From NCBI GenBank assembly GCA_030043155.1, contig JASHYE010000228.1, forward strand, positions 1-22,673: a DNA stretch of 22,673 bases, in the 5' to 3' direction. The translations under genes were made by a program, and so were the position numbers. Within the stretch, counting starts at the first letter, position 1. Each line of letters starts with the position of its first letter. Shown here one piece after another: positions 13,989-22,504 of this stretch. This DNA is from Candidatus Acidiferrales bacterium. Lineage in GTDB: Bacteria > Acidobacteriota > Terriglobia > Acidoferrales > UBA7541. The notes under the pieces are model-generated. The model saw nothing but the letters and a program-made list of their open reading frames with translations. It did no database searches and had not been told where the DNA came from.

Positions 13989-15671
13989 ATGAAGCGAATC
14001 TCTTCGCGTGTGTGTTTGGTGTTTGTCTTGATCCTGGGTGCGGCGATCGCGGGCCGCGCTCAAGACCGCTCGCAGGGTCGCTCCATGGTGATCACGCGCT
14101 ATGGAATTGTGGCCGCGGAGAGCCCTCTGGCGGCACAGGCTGGTGTTCAGGCGCTCGCGCGCGGCGGTAACGCTATCGATGCCGCCATTACGGCAAATGC
14201 TGTGATGGGCGTGGTCGAGCCAATGATGAACGGCCTGGGCGGCGATCTGTTTGTGATGATTTACGACGCGAAAAGCGGAAAATTGTACGGACTGAATGCA
14301 AGCGGCTGGTCTCCGAAGGGGCTTACTCCGGAATTCTTGAAATCAAAGGGCATTACCAAGATGCCGGCGTTCGGCATCGACTCTGTAACCGTTCCCGGCG
14401 TTGTGGATGGCTGGTCGAAGCTCTTGGACCGTTTTGGAAAGCTCAATCTGCAGCAAGATTTGGCCCCGGCGATCCGCTACGCGCGAGAGGGATTTCCCGT
14501 TGCGGAGTGGGACGCGCTCTATTGGTCAGACGCCACGCGATTCCTCGCGCAAAATCCAGAAACAGCACGCGTTTATCTGATTGATGGACAGGCTCCAAAA
14601 GTAGGGCAGATTTTCCACAATGAAGACCTGGCGAAATCACTGGAACTGGTTGCTTCCGGTGGCCGCGACGCGTTCTACAAAGGCAAAATCGGCCAGCGCA
14701 TCGTCGAATTCTCAAAAGCTCAGGGCGGCGCAATGACCGCCGAAGATTTGGCCGATTATTCCGCTGAATGGGTCGATCCGATCTCAATGGAATATCATGG
14801 TTGGACCGTTTCCGAGTTGCCTCCCAACGGGCAGGGAATCGCTGCGCTGGAGGTGTTAAATCTTATGCAGCAGTTCCCGCTCGCTCAGTACGGTCACAAT
14901 TCTGCGGACGCTCTTCACGTTATGATCGAAGCCAAGAAGCTCGCCTACGCGGATTTGCTTAAATATATTGGCGATCCGCGATTCAGCAAGATTCCGGTCG
15001 CTGGATTGCTTTCGGACGATTATGCCCGCGAGCGCGCGAAGTTAATTGATATGTCCAAAGCAAACTGCAGCGTTCCGCCCGGGAACCCGCTCGCGGGAGA
15101 TACGACTTATTTAACCGCAGTCGACCAGCAGGGCAACATGGTTTCGCTCATTCAAAGCAATTTTCAGGAGTTTGGTTCGCGGTTGGTCGCCGATGGCACG
15201 GGGTTTGCATTACAGGATCGAGGCGCTCTGTTCAATCTGGAGGAAGGCTCTCCGGATGTGCTTGAGGGCCACAAACGGCCTTTGCATACGATTATCCCTG
15301 CGTTTATGTCAAAGGGTGATGTGCGCATAGCCTTTGGCATCATGGGGGGATTCAACCAGGCGCAAGCTCACGCTCAATTTGTTTCGAATATTGTCGACTT
15401 TGGCATGAATATCCAGGCTGCCATGGAAGCAGCGCGCTTCACGAAAGCGAGTTTTGGAGGCTGCGACGTCGATCTGGAAGACCGCATTCCTGTGGATGTA
15501 CGAACTGCTCTTGCGGCGCGAGGCCATTTGATCCGTACAAACGGAGATTTTTCAGCGCGGATGGGCGGTGGGCAGGCAACGGAAAGAAATTTTGCAACGG
15601 GTGTGAACTTCGGAGCGTCTGATCCACGAAAAGACGGCGAAGCGGTCCCGGAGCCTCTGCCGCACCAGTAA
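13989..15671 (+). CDS. Secreted gamma-glutamyltransferase-fold Ntn-hydrolase, non-canonical type
   Basis: The 560-residue protein starts with a signal peptide ('MKRISSRVCLVFVLILGAAIAGRAQ', cleavage near residue 24). 'ARGGNAIDAA' (57-66) and 'NGLGGDLFVM' (81-90) are GGT family motifs. The self-cleavage and nucleophile site is the first threonine of 'GDTTYLTAVD' (T372), which splits the precursor into large and small subunits. Two positions differ from classical GGTs. The arginine that normally binds the glutamyl carboxylate seems replaced ('NASGWSP' where 'GR.P' or 'FRE.AP' is expected). The 'RPLSS' motif is 'RPLHTIIP', as in YwrD-like relatives. It probably acts in the periplasm or outside, but may not use glutathione. 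It lies 27 bases after the DinB-like gene, so an operon is likely. Confidence 0.92.
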   Translation: MKRISSRVCLVFVLILGAAIAGRAQDRSQGRSMVITRYGIVAAESPLAAQAGVQALARGGNAIDAAITANAVMGVVEPMMNGLGGDLFVMIYDAKSGKLYGLNASGWSPKGLTPEFLKSKGITKMPAFGIDSVTVPGVVDGWSKLLDRFGKLNLQQDLAPAIRYAREGFPVAEWDALYWSDATRFLAQNPETARVYLIDGQAPKVGQIFHNEDLAKSLELVASGGRDAFYKGKIGQRIVEFSKAQGGAMTAEDLADYSAEWVDPISMEYHGWTVSELPPNGQGIAALEVLNLMQQFPLAQYGHNSADALHVMIEAKKLAYADLLKYIGDPRFSKIPVAGLLSDDYARERAKLIDMSKANCSVPPGNPLAGDTTYLTAVDQQGNMVSLIQSNFQEFGSRLVADGTGFALQDRGALFNLEEGSPDVLEGHKRPLHTIIPAFMSKGDVRIAFGIMGGFNQAQAHAQFVSNIVDFGMNIQAAMEAARFTKASFGGCDVDLEDRIPVDVRTALAARGHLIRTNGDFSARMGGGQATERNFATGVNFGASDPRKDGEAVPEPLPHQ

Positions 15672-15728
15672 GCAGGGCAGCCCTCGGGCAGTTCGCGGTT
15701 TGCCCCGGTGTTTGCAAATAGGCACTTC

Positions 15729-15742
15729 GGTACCTAGGTACC
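15729..15742. repeat. Perfect 14-bp palindrome upstream of the hybrid kinase
   Basis: GGTACCTAGGTACC is its own reverse complement and lies 54 bases before the proposed kinase start, in the short gap after the GGT-like gene. Its symmetry is that of a dimeric regulator's operator. No known regulator can be named from it. Confidence 0.4.
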
Positions 15743-15796
15743 ATTGCCGCACCTGCCTCAAAACCGCTAAACATATGCTGGACAGAAAGTTGCAGG

Positions 15797-18700
15797 ATGA
15801 ACATCATCCTTACGGTGTTCTCCACGCCTCTGCGCTTGGGCAAATGGGCGAGGCATCTGCCACTTCCGAGTGATCGATTGAAATCGATGCCAACGAATAC
15901 GGATTCAGTCTCTTCGCGTCAGAAGAAGACCAAGAAATCTGCCAATGGCAAGAATCGCTCTGCCACTAAGACTCGCCGCCGCGCCAGTTCAAACTTCAAA
16001 GTTCCCATTGGCCCGCATGAAATCGAGAATTTTGAAAAACAACTTCCAGGAGACTCCGTATTCCCCAAATTTGAGACTGATGAGCTCCGTTACCGTCAAC
16101 TGATCGAGCAGCTTCCGGCTATTACTTATGTGGCCGAATTTGGACTGGAGGCTGCCTGGGAGTATGTCAGCCCGCAAATCAGCACCCTGCTGGGCTTTTC
16201 TCCTCAGCAATGGATGTCCACGAAAGGCCTTTGGCTGAAGCAGGTCCATCCGGAGGACCGCGCGCGCATTATGGAAGCCGAACACTACAGCGTGCGGCAC
16301 GGCACGAACTACGATGTTGAATACCGCATGTTCACGCGAGACGGTCGCCTTACTTGGTTCCGGGACCGCGCGATTGCAGTGCGCGAAAGCGATGGTCGGA
16401 CCCTGATGCACGGTTTCATGTTGGACATCACCGAGCGCCGCGAAGCCGAAAGCGCCTTACTGAAACTGAGCCGCCAGACCAACATGATTTTGAATTCCGC
16501 TGGCGACGGAATTTTCGGCCTTGATCGAGAGGGTCGCCTCACGTTCGTGAATCGCGCTTCCGCGCGGATGCTCGGCTACGAACCCGAGGAAATCATTGGC
16601 CGAAATGTGCATGAGCTCTGCCATCACACGAAGTCAAGTGGCGCGAAGTATGCTGAATCCGACTGTCCAATTTCCGCCGTTCTGCGGGACGGTGCGACGC
16701 GGAACGGAACAGAAGATGTCTTCTGGCGAAAGGACAGTTCGAGCTTTCCGGTGGATTTCATCAGTACTGCAATCCGCGAAGGCCAGGCCGTGGTTGGCGC
16801 TGTCGTGACATTTCGCGACATCACTGCCCGCCAGCGAGCCGAAAGGGCGCAGCGACAGGCGGAGGAGAGATTTCGCAGCATTTTTGAGAATGCGGTCGAG
16901 GGAATTTACCAGTCCACTCCGGATGGCCGTTTCATCAGCGTGAATCCAGCGATGGCCCGAATGTTCGGGTACGCGTCACCCGAAGAGATGATCTCCACGA
17001 TCAGAGATATCGGCACCGAGTTTTACCTGGACAAGGCAAAGCGAGACGACTTTAAGCATTCGATGGAAAGAGGCGATTTCGTGGCTGGCCTCGAGACCCA
17101 AGTGCGGCGCAAAGACGGAACCAAGATATGGATTTCTGAGACATCGCGCGCCGTGCGCAATGTTATCGGCCGCGTCTGCTATTACGAAGGCACAATTGAA
17201 GATGCAACCTCGCGCAAACGCGCGGAGGCCGAGCGCCAGGTCTCTTTTGAAATTATTCATGCCGCCAACGTCACAGATAACCTGGACGCTTTGCTGCATC
17301 GCATTCACGAAGCTCTTTCGCGTGTTTTGTATGCCGAAAACTGTTTTGTCGCGCTCTACGACCCCCTGACTGGCATGTTCAGCTTTCCTTTCTTCACCGA
17401 CAAGTACGACGCAGCTTTTCCGCCGCAAACGATGGACCGAAGTTGCACCAGCTATGTATTCCGCAGGGGTGAAGCCACTTTGATACCGCAGCAGGTCTTT
17501 GACAAACTCGCTGGAGAAGGCGAAGTTGAACTCGTCGGCACGCCTTCGCCCTCCTGGCTTGGTGTTCCCCTGCGCACACCTTCGGCCACGATCGGTGTTT
17601 TGGTTGTGCAGCATTATGAAAACGCGAATGCCTACACGCATCGGGACCTGGAATTCCTGTCGTCCGTCGGAGGTCAGATCGCTCTGGCAATCGAGAGAAA
17701 ACGAGCGGAGACGGCGTTGCGTGAAAGCGAGGCGCGCCTCCGGGTGCTCGTCGAGCAGTTGCCAGCAATACTGTGGACTACCGATACGGAACTTCGATTT
17801 ACCTCCTCCGTAGGAGCCGGACTTACGCGGCTTGGCTTGAGACCACAGGAGGTCGTTGGCAAATCGCTTTATGAATACTTCCAGACAGAGGACCGCAGCT
17901 TCATGCCCATCGCGGCGCATCGGCGGGCCCTGAATGGCGAATCGGTGACTTTTCACGTGGAATGGGGCAATGGGTCTTACGCATGCCATGCGGAGCCTTT
18001 GCGCGACGGTACCGGTGTTGTGGTCGGCGTCATCAGCATGGCCCTCGATATTACCGACCGCAAACAACTCGAGGCCCAGTTGCGCCAAGCGCAAAAAATG
18101 GAAGCGGTCGGAAGGTTGGCCGGGGGAATCGCTCACGACTTCAACAATCTTTTAATGGTCATTCAGGGATATACAGAACTCCTATTAGATCGCCTCGGTG
18201 GGGAACATCCGCTGCGGCGCAATGCTGAGCAAATCCATGACGCCTCTCAGCGGGCCGCAGGCCTTACGCGGCAATTGCTCGCTTTCAGCCGCAAGCAAAT
18301 GCTTGACCCGCAAGTGCTGAATGTGCAGGAAGTTGTTTCGGATATGGAAAAGATGCTGCGGCGCTTGATCGGAGAGGATATTCAGCTCACGACGACAGCT
18401 GCTGCGGATCTCTGGCGCGTACGGGCTGACCGGAGCCAAATCGAGCAAGTGATTTTGAATCTCGCGGTCAATTCGCGCGATGCTATGCCGAACGGCGGGA
18501 AACTCGCAATCGAAACGGCAAACGTGGAGCTCGACAGTTCGTATTCACGGCATGCAGTGGTCGAACCCGGCGATTACGTTATGCTCGCGGTCAGCGACAC
18601 GGGCATTGGGATGGATGCCGCCACGCAAGCCCATGTGTTTGAACCTTTCTTTACCACCAAGGAAAAAGGGAAGGGAACGGGGCTCGGATTGGCCACTGTC

Positions 18701-19219
18701 TATGGAATCGTTAAGCAGAGCGGCGGATATATTTGGGTTTACAGCGAATTGGGCAAGGGTGCGACGTTCAAGGTCTATCTGCCCCGGGTGAAGGATGGAG
18801 AGCGCGAGTCGCAGAAGAAATCTGAAGTGAAGGAAATGCAACGCGGCTGCGAGACAATCCTTTTGGTGGAGGACGAAAGGGGTGTTCGAGACCTCGCTCG
18901 CGAGTATCTCGAACAAGAAGGATACGAAGTGCTCGAAGCCCAAAACGCAGAGGACGCATTACGTCTGGCTCGGAATCATTCAGGCACGATTCACCTGTTG
19001 TTCACAGATGTTGTTATGGCTGGAATGAGCGGGCGCCAGCTTGCCGAAGAGATGCAGAAGCTCCGGCCGCAGACTCGAATCTTGTATATGTCTGGCTACA
19101 CCGATGAAGCCATCGTCCACCATGGACTCTTGGGCCGCGGCATGGTCTTGCTGCAGAAGCCATTCACGCTCAATTCTTTGGCGATGAAGGTCCGCGAGAC
19201 GCTTGATCAAACCCTTTAG
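15797..19219 (+). CDS. Soluble hybrid sensor histidine kinase (PAS-PAS-PAS-GAF-PAS-HisKA-HATPase-REC)
   Basis: The 1140-residue protein has no membrane segment, so it senses cytoplasmic or diffusible signals. A basic, low-complexity N-terminus (about 31-66) precedes PAS1 (about 95-212), PAS2 (about 225-343) and PAS3 (about 358-473). A GAF domain (about 490-632) and PAS4 (about 642-757) follow. HisKA carries the phosphorylated H780 in 'GGIAHDFNNLL'. The HATPase domain (about 878-995) has 'NLAVNSRDAM', 'DTGIGM' and 'GTGLGLATVYGI'. REC (about 1017-1135) has the acceptor D1071 in 'LLFTDVVMAGMSG' and K in 'QKPF'. This tail arrangement suits phosphotransfer to a separate regulator, which is not adjacent. 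The start is uncertain: ATG 15797 has no proper Shine-Dalgarno, and ATG 15887 ('MPTNTDSVSS') is an alternative. Confidence 0.93.
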   Translation: MNIILTVFSTPLRLGKWARHLPLPSDRLKSMPTNTDSVSSRQKKTKKSANGKNRSATKTRRRASSNFKVPIGPHEIENFEKQLPGDSVFPKFETDELRYRQLIEQLPAITYVAEFGLEAAWEYVSPQISTLLGFSPQQWMSTKGLWLKQVHPEDRARIMEAEHYSVRHGTNYDVEYRMFTRDGRLTWFRDRAIAVRESDGRTLMHGFMLDITERREAESALLKLSRQTNMILNSAGDGIFGLDREGRLTFVNRASARMLGYEPEEIIGRNVHELCHHTKSSGAKYAESDCPISAVLRDGATRNGTEDVFWRKDSSSFPVDFISTAIREGQAVVGAVVTFRDITARQRAERAQRQAEERFRSIFENAVEGIYQSTPDGRFISVNPAMARMFGYASPEEMISTIRDIGTEFYLDKAKRDDFKHSMERGDFVAGLETQVRRKDGTKIWISETSRAVRNVIGRVCYYEGTIEDATSRKRAEAERQVSFEIIHAANVTDNLDALLHRIHEALSRVLYAENCFVALYDPLTGMFSFPFFTDKYDAAFPPQTMDRSCTSYVFRRGEATLIPQQVFDKLAGEGEVELVGTPSPSWLGVPLRTPSATIGVLVVQHYENANAYTHRDLEFLSSVGGQIALAIERKRAETALRESEARLRVLVEQLPAILWTTDTELRFTSSVGAGLTRLGLRPQEVVGKSLYEYFQTEDRSFMPIAAHRRALNGESVTFHVEWGNGSYACHAEPLRDGTGVVVGVISMALDITDRKQLEAQLRQAQKMEAVGRLAGGIAHDFNNLLMVIQGYTELLLDRLGGEHPLRRNAEQIHDASQRAAGLTRQLLAFSRKQMLDPQVLNVQEVVSDMEKMLRRLIGEDIQLTTTAAADLWRVRADRSQIEQVILNLAVNSRDAMPNGGKLAIETANVELDSSYSRHAVVEPGDYVMLAVSDTGIGMDAATQAHVFEPFFTTKEKGKGTGLGLATVYGIVKQSGGYIWVYSELGKGATFKVYLPRVKDGERESQKKSEVKEMQRGCETILLVEDERGVRDLAREYLEQEGYEVLEAQNAEDALRLARNHSGTIHLLFTDVVMAGMSGRQLAEEMQKLRPQTRILYMSGYTDEAIVHHGLLGRGMVLLQKPFTLNSLAMKVRETLDQTL

Positions 19220-19270
19220 CGCTGAAATTTTTCCTCTTTTTTGCCAATACCGAACTCTCTTCCTGCCAAG

Positions 19271-19299
19271 TTGATTTAGCCAACGACCCCCGTTAGCAT
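19271..19299 (+). promoter_or_regulatory. Candidate promoter for the second PLP enzyme gene
   Basis: TTGATT (19271-19276) and TAGCAT (19294-19299) are separated by 17 bases, each two mismatches from the sigma-70 consensus. They lie 38 bases upstream of the ATG at 19337. This was seen by eye only. Confidence 0.3.
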
Positions 19300-19336
19300 G
19301 TTCGTCTTCCATCGCACACGTACAATAAGGAGATCG

Positions 19337-20542
19337 ATGAAGATTTCAGATTTGCAGAAAAAGGGCGTGGCTACTCAGGTTGTTCATGCCGGCGAGCGGG
19401 CAAAACCAGATGATTTCGTTCCTATGTCGACGCCCATCTACAGTACAGCCACGTTTCTTTATGAGAATCTGGCCGATATTGACGCCATCAGCAGCGGCGC
19501 GCGACGCGGTTTTACATACTCGCGTCATGGCAATCCGACGAACGCAGCCCTTGAAGAAGCCGTCACAATACTGGAAAGCGGCGGATTTGCAGCAAGCACC
19601 TCTTCTGGAATGGCGGCGATTTTGCTTGCTCTTCTCGCCGCCGGAGTCGAACAGGGCAGCCGCATTGCCGCCTCGCAAGAGCTTTATGGCGTTACCGCGA
19701 AATTTCTGTTGGACGTCACGTCGCGCTGGGGCGCACAGGTCGAATTTGTCGATGTTTTTACAGAGGAGGGACGTAACGCGCTGTGGGCTTCTGAGCCAAG
19801 CGTGTTGCTGCTCGAAAGCCTGACGAATCCACTGCTGCGGATTCCAAATTTGCCGGTCCTTACGGATGAGGCTCACAAACACGGCGCCCGCGTCATCGTG
19901 GACAACACGTTCGCTACTCCCCTTCTGCTCCGGCCGCTTGCGCATGGCGCGGATTTCGTTGTCCACAGCGCAACTAAATATCTCAGCGGGCACGGTGATT
20001 TGACCGGAGGGATCCTTGTGGCGCGTGAGGATTTTGCCGATGAAGTTCGTCATATGAGCCGCCTCATAGGCGCTAACCTTGGCCCTTTTGAGGCGTGGCT
20101 CACCCTGCGTGGATTGAAGACGCTTCCGCTGCGATTCGAGCGCCAGTGTGATAACGCGCTTGCTTTGGCGAAATGGTTGTCATCGAATCCTCGCATCGAG
20201 TCAGTGTTTTATCCGGGACTTGCGTCCCATCCAGATCATCTGCTCGTTGAAAAACTGTTTGGCAACCGTGGCGCGGGAGGTGTTCTCTCGCTAAAGATTG
20301 CCAATGCAGGCCGAGACGAGGTTTTTCGATTTGTCGATTCGCTGGAACTATTCCTGAAGGCAACTTCGCTGGGAGACGTGCAGAGTCTGGTGCTGTATCC
20401 TGCGATTTCCTCTCACCGCGACCTATCGCCCAAACAACGCCAACGATTGGGCATTACCGACAATCTCATTCGACTCTCCGCTGGTATTGAGGATCTCGAA
20501 GACCTTAAGGCAGACTTGGCGCAGGCTTTTGCCCGCTTGTAG
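19337..20542 (+). CDS. Second Cys/Met-metabolism PLP enzyme (cystathionine gamma-lyase/synthase or sulfhydrylase type)
   Basis: From the ATG at 19337, preceded by AAGGAG, the protein has 401 residues; the longer open frame from 19298 lacks a signal. The PLP lysine is K214 in 'HSATKYLSGHGDLTGG', D189 in 'VIVDNTF' pairs with the cofactor, and 'YSRHGNPTNAALE' (61-73) is the standard partner-subunit loop. 'LESLTNPLLRIP' (159-170) and 'IRLSAGIEDLEDL' close the family pattern. It is clearly paralogous to the protein at 4041-5180 but far from identical, so the two probably have different specificities. 'SLGDVQSLVLYP' near the C-terminus replaces the more common 'LGG.ETL...P' motif. It could be a methionine gamma-lyase or homocysteine synthase-like enzyme; sequence alone does not decide. 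No metabolic neighbour genes are visible. Confidence 0.92.
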   Translation: MKISDLQKKGVATQVVHAGERAKPDDFVPMSTPIYSTATFLYENLADIDAISSGARRGFTYSRHGNPTNAALEEAVTILESGGFAASTSSGMAAILLALLAAGVEQGSRIAASQELYGVTAKFLLDVTSRWGAQVEFVDVFTEEGRNALWASEPSVLLLESLTNPLLRIPNLPVLTDEAHKHGARVIVDNTFATPLLLRPLAHGADFVVHSATKYLSGHGDLTGGILVAREDFADEVRHMSRLIGANLGPFEAWLTLRGLKTLPLRFERQCDNALALAKWLSSNPRIESVFYPGLASHPDHLLVEKLFGNRGAGGVLSLKIANAGRDEVFRFVDSLELFLKATSLGDVQSLVLYPAISSHRDLSPKQRQRLGITDNLIRLSAGIEDLEDLKADLAQAFARL

Positions 20543-20782
20543 CCACAGCTCGTCTTAATTGTATCCATTTGAAACAGCGATGTGGGACTGTGCCTCCAAA
20601 GAACACGAGTTTTCGCCAATACGATTATTTTCTTCAAAGCAGGAAAGCCCTAACTAGAAGATGTGGAAGAGCATACCCGTGGTGCCCGCAACTCATCAGG
20701 TTGGCGGTTTCCTTGCTCTTATGCTTTGTGTCCGTCGAAAACAGCGACTTCAGATTCAAACGGACGGGCAAGGGGAATGAAA
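20543..20782. other. Non-coding gap with no recognised element
   Basis: About 240 bases separate the PLP enzyme from the next small gene. Frames that are open here have compositions unlike the neighbouring proteins and no ribosome binding sites. I see no terminator, RNA gene or repeat. Confidence 0.5.
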
Positions 20783-21067
20783 ATGGAGATTATGAGCGGA
20801 CGCGAAGCATTGATTTGTCGGGGGAATGAAGTCGAGCAACCAATCGGAGAGCAGAGACTATGGGTCGCAGTTTTGGCGCAGGCAGTTGAAGACTGGCAAG
20901 GCGAACGCCTGCGCTCGAAAAGAGACGCGGAGCAGTTCTTGTTTCAAGATCAGAAAGACTTTCAAATTGTCTGCGCCAGAGCGGGGATCGATCCCATCAG
21001 TTTCCGCTCGCAGCTCCTTCGCGTGCGACATCCAGAGAAGGCGAATCCAGTAAAGCTCGCAGCCTAG
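20783..21067 (+). CDS. Small conserved-looking protein of unknown function
   Basis: From the ATG at 20783 (a GGGGA about 7 bases upstream) the protein has 94 residues. ATGs at 20777 and 20792 are equally possible starts, and the frame is open upstream to 20663 without a signal. The core reads 'LWVAVLAQAVEDW' and 'DFQIVCARAGIDPISFR'. This pairs a helix with a W/C/AGIDP motif. I associate that pattern with short proteins, often phage-borne, that carry a helix-turn-helix-like fold, but I cannot name a family. It is soluble, mildly basic, and has no signal peptide. The nucleotidyltransferase gene starts about 100 bases downstream on the same strand, so they may or may not be co-transcribed. Confidence 0.6.
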   Translation: MEIMSGREALICRGNEVEQPIGEQRLWVAVLAQAVEDWQGERLRSKRDAEQFLFQDQKDFQIVCARAGIDPISFRSQLLRVRHPEKANPVKLAA

Positions 21068-21148
21068 TTCGTTCGGCTCCCCACAAGAACGTTGTTAATC
21101 GCTGCAAAACGCCTCGGGCTTCCTTTTCGAGGTAAAATCATCGTTCCC

Positions 21149-21161
21149 GGTGGATTCCACC
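21149..21161 (+). repeat. Hairpin in the leader of the nucleotidyltransferase gene
   Basis: GGTGG (21149-21153) and CCACC (21157-21161) form a perfect 5-bp stem with an ATT loop, 7 bases before the ATG at 21169. It occupies the place where a ribosome binding site would be expected, and none is visible. It might limit translation, or it may be chance. Confidence 0.35.
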
Positions 21162-21168
21162 AAGCCCG

Positions 21169-22371
21169 ATGCCAACCAAGCAGTCAGCCGCTAGTCTGAA
21201 ACCAGAGATTGACCTGCTCCTGTCCTGTGCGCGCAAGAGTTTGGATCCGCGCTATGCCATGCGGGTCAAACAGTTACTGCAAGGTGATATCGACTGGCAG
21301 TTGCTTGTCAAACTTGCGGATCAGAATGGCCTCCTTCCGCTGCTCTGCCATCACTTCACGCAATTCTCTGACGCAATTCCGCCGGACTGGTTCGCGAGAT
21401 TGCAGGAGGAAAACCGACAGAATGCCATTCGTGCGCTCTTTCTGACTTCAGAGCTGCAGCGGATTATCGACGGTTTGCGCCATCGACAAATTACTGCTCT
21501 GCCCTATAAGGGGCCGATCTCAGCTTGCCTAGCCTATGGAGACGTAGCGCTTCGCCAATTTGATGATCTCGACTTCGTTGTGCCGCAAGCCTCAATCGAG
21601 CAGGTCTATGACCAAGTGGACGCGCTTGGCTACGAGCCGCGACTTTCACGCGAACACTCTCTCTCTGCCAATGGGGAAAACATTCCCGGAGAGTACGTCT
21701 TCGTGCACAAAATAAATCGGCTCATCGTAGAGTTTCACACCGAGCGGACGCTGCGACATTTTCCACGCGTTCCCGGCTTGACGGGGATGATTGCTCGCGC
21801 GAATACCATCCATTTCAATGGGCGGCAGGTTGCCACGTTTTCGATACCGGATACGCTGCTCATGCTTTGTGTACACGGGGCAAAGGACTTTTGGTCGCGA
21901 ATCATTTGGGTCGCTGATGTCAGTGCCATCAGCGCAATGCTTACAAAGGCAGATTGGGAGCTTCTCTTCGCTCAAGCAAAGGAATGCGATGCCCAAAGAA
22001 TAGTCAGTCTTGGCCTGTGGCTCGCCCAGTCTCTTTTCTTGGAGTCCGATATTCCGAACGCTAATTATCCGGAATGCGATCACGCCATAGTGAAAATCGC
22101 GACCGCTCTGCGAGATCAGTTGCTCGAATCCAAGCCTCTTTCTGAGGGTCTGTGGTGGCGCTCACTTTACCGCATTGCAATGGTGAAGCCGCTACCGAAG
22201 GGCATCGCCTATTGGCTTCGGCTCTCGACCGCGCCCGCTGAAGAGGACTGGCTCGAAGGCAGTGATTCCGTGGCGCACCGCGTCCCTTACTTTTTGCTGC
22301 GTCCGCTGCGCCTTTGGCGAAAGTACGGGCGAGCAGTAGGGCTCGGCAACCGCTCTGGTCAGAAGGATTAG
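21169..22371 (+). CDS. NTP_transf_5-like nucleotidyltransferase family protein
   Basis: The 400-residue cytoplasmic protein matches the uncharacterised nucleotidyltransferase family NTP_transf_5. Its signature is the GT-like nucleotidyltransferase core 'YKGPISACLAYGDVALRQFDD' in part, then 'DDLDFVV': K114-G115 followed by R129 and the metal-binding pair D133/D135. A conserved second half has 'VEFHTERTLRHF' and 'DTLLMLCVHGAKDFW', typical of the family. The transferred nucleotide and acceptor are unknown. Members often occur beside HPr-kinase-related proteins, PqqD-like proteins and lasso-type B2 proteases, or in polysaccharide clusters. Here the next gene looks HprK-related, which fits. The ATG at 21169 has no obvious Shine-Dalgarno and is preceded by a small hairpin. 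Confidence 0.85.
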   Translation: MPTKQSAASLKPEIDLLLSCARKSLDPRYAMRVKQLLQGDIDWQLLVKLADQNGLLPLLCHHFTQFSDAIPPDWFARLQEENRQNAIRALFLTSELQRIIDGLRHRQITALPYKGPISACLAYGDVALRQFDDLDFVVPQASIEQVYDQVDALGYEPRLSREHSLSANGENIPGEYVFVHKINRLIVEFHTERTLRHFPRVPGLTGMIARANTIHFNGRQVATFSIPDTLLMLCVHGAKDFWSRIIWVADVSAISAMLTKADWELLFAQAKECDAQRIVSLGLWLAQSLFLESDIPNANYPECDHAIVKIATALRDQLLESKPLSEGLWWRSLYRIAMVKPLPKGIAYWLRLSTAPAEEDWLEGSDSVAHRVPYFLLRPLRLWRKYGRAVGLGNRSGQKD

Positions 22372-22504
22372 CTAGTCGTCAACCCGCACATTCTTCACAC
22401 TTTTCGTATTTCCCATTTCGAAACAATTGAAAATGAGTTGATTGCTTTGCTGCTGGGAAGATTGAAGATGTATGCGCAGCAAAAGCGCGGTGCTTGTACT
22501 TGCT

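Noticed and set aside
15686..15705. Possible terminator hairpin GGGCA...TGCCC after the GGT-like gene
   Set aside because: The stem is only 5 bp with a 10-base loop and no T-tract follows.
16976..18136. Long 386-codon minus-strand open frame
   Set aside because: It is the antisense shadow of the hybrid kinase, whose PAS, GAF and histidine-kinase motifs are unmistakable on the plus strand.
19346..20053. 235-codon minus-strand open frame
   Set aside because: It is antisense to the second PLP enzyme, which carries clear active-site motifs.
20569..20829. 86-codon plus-strand frame after the second PLP enzyme
   Set aside because: It overlaps the start of the small conserved-looking gene in another frame, has no ribosome binding site, and has no recognisable pattern.
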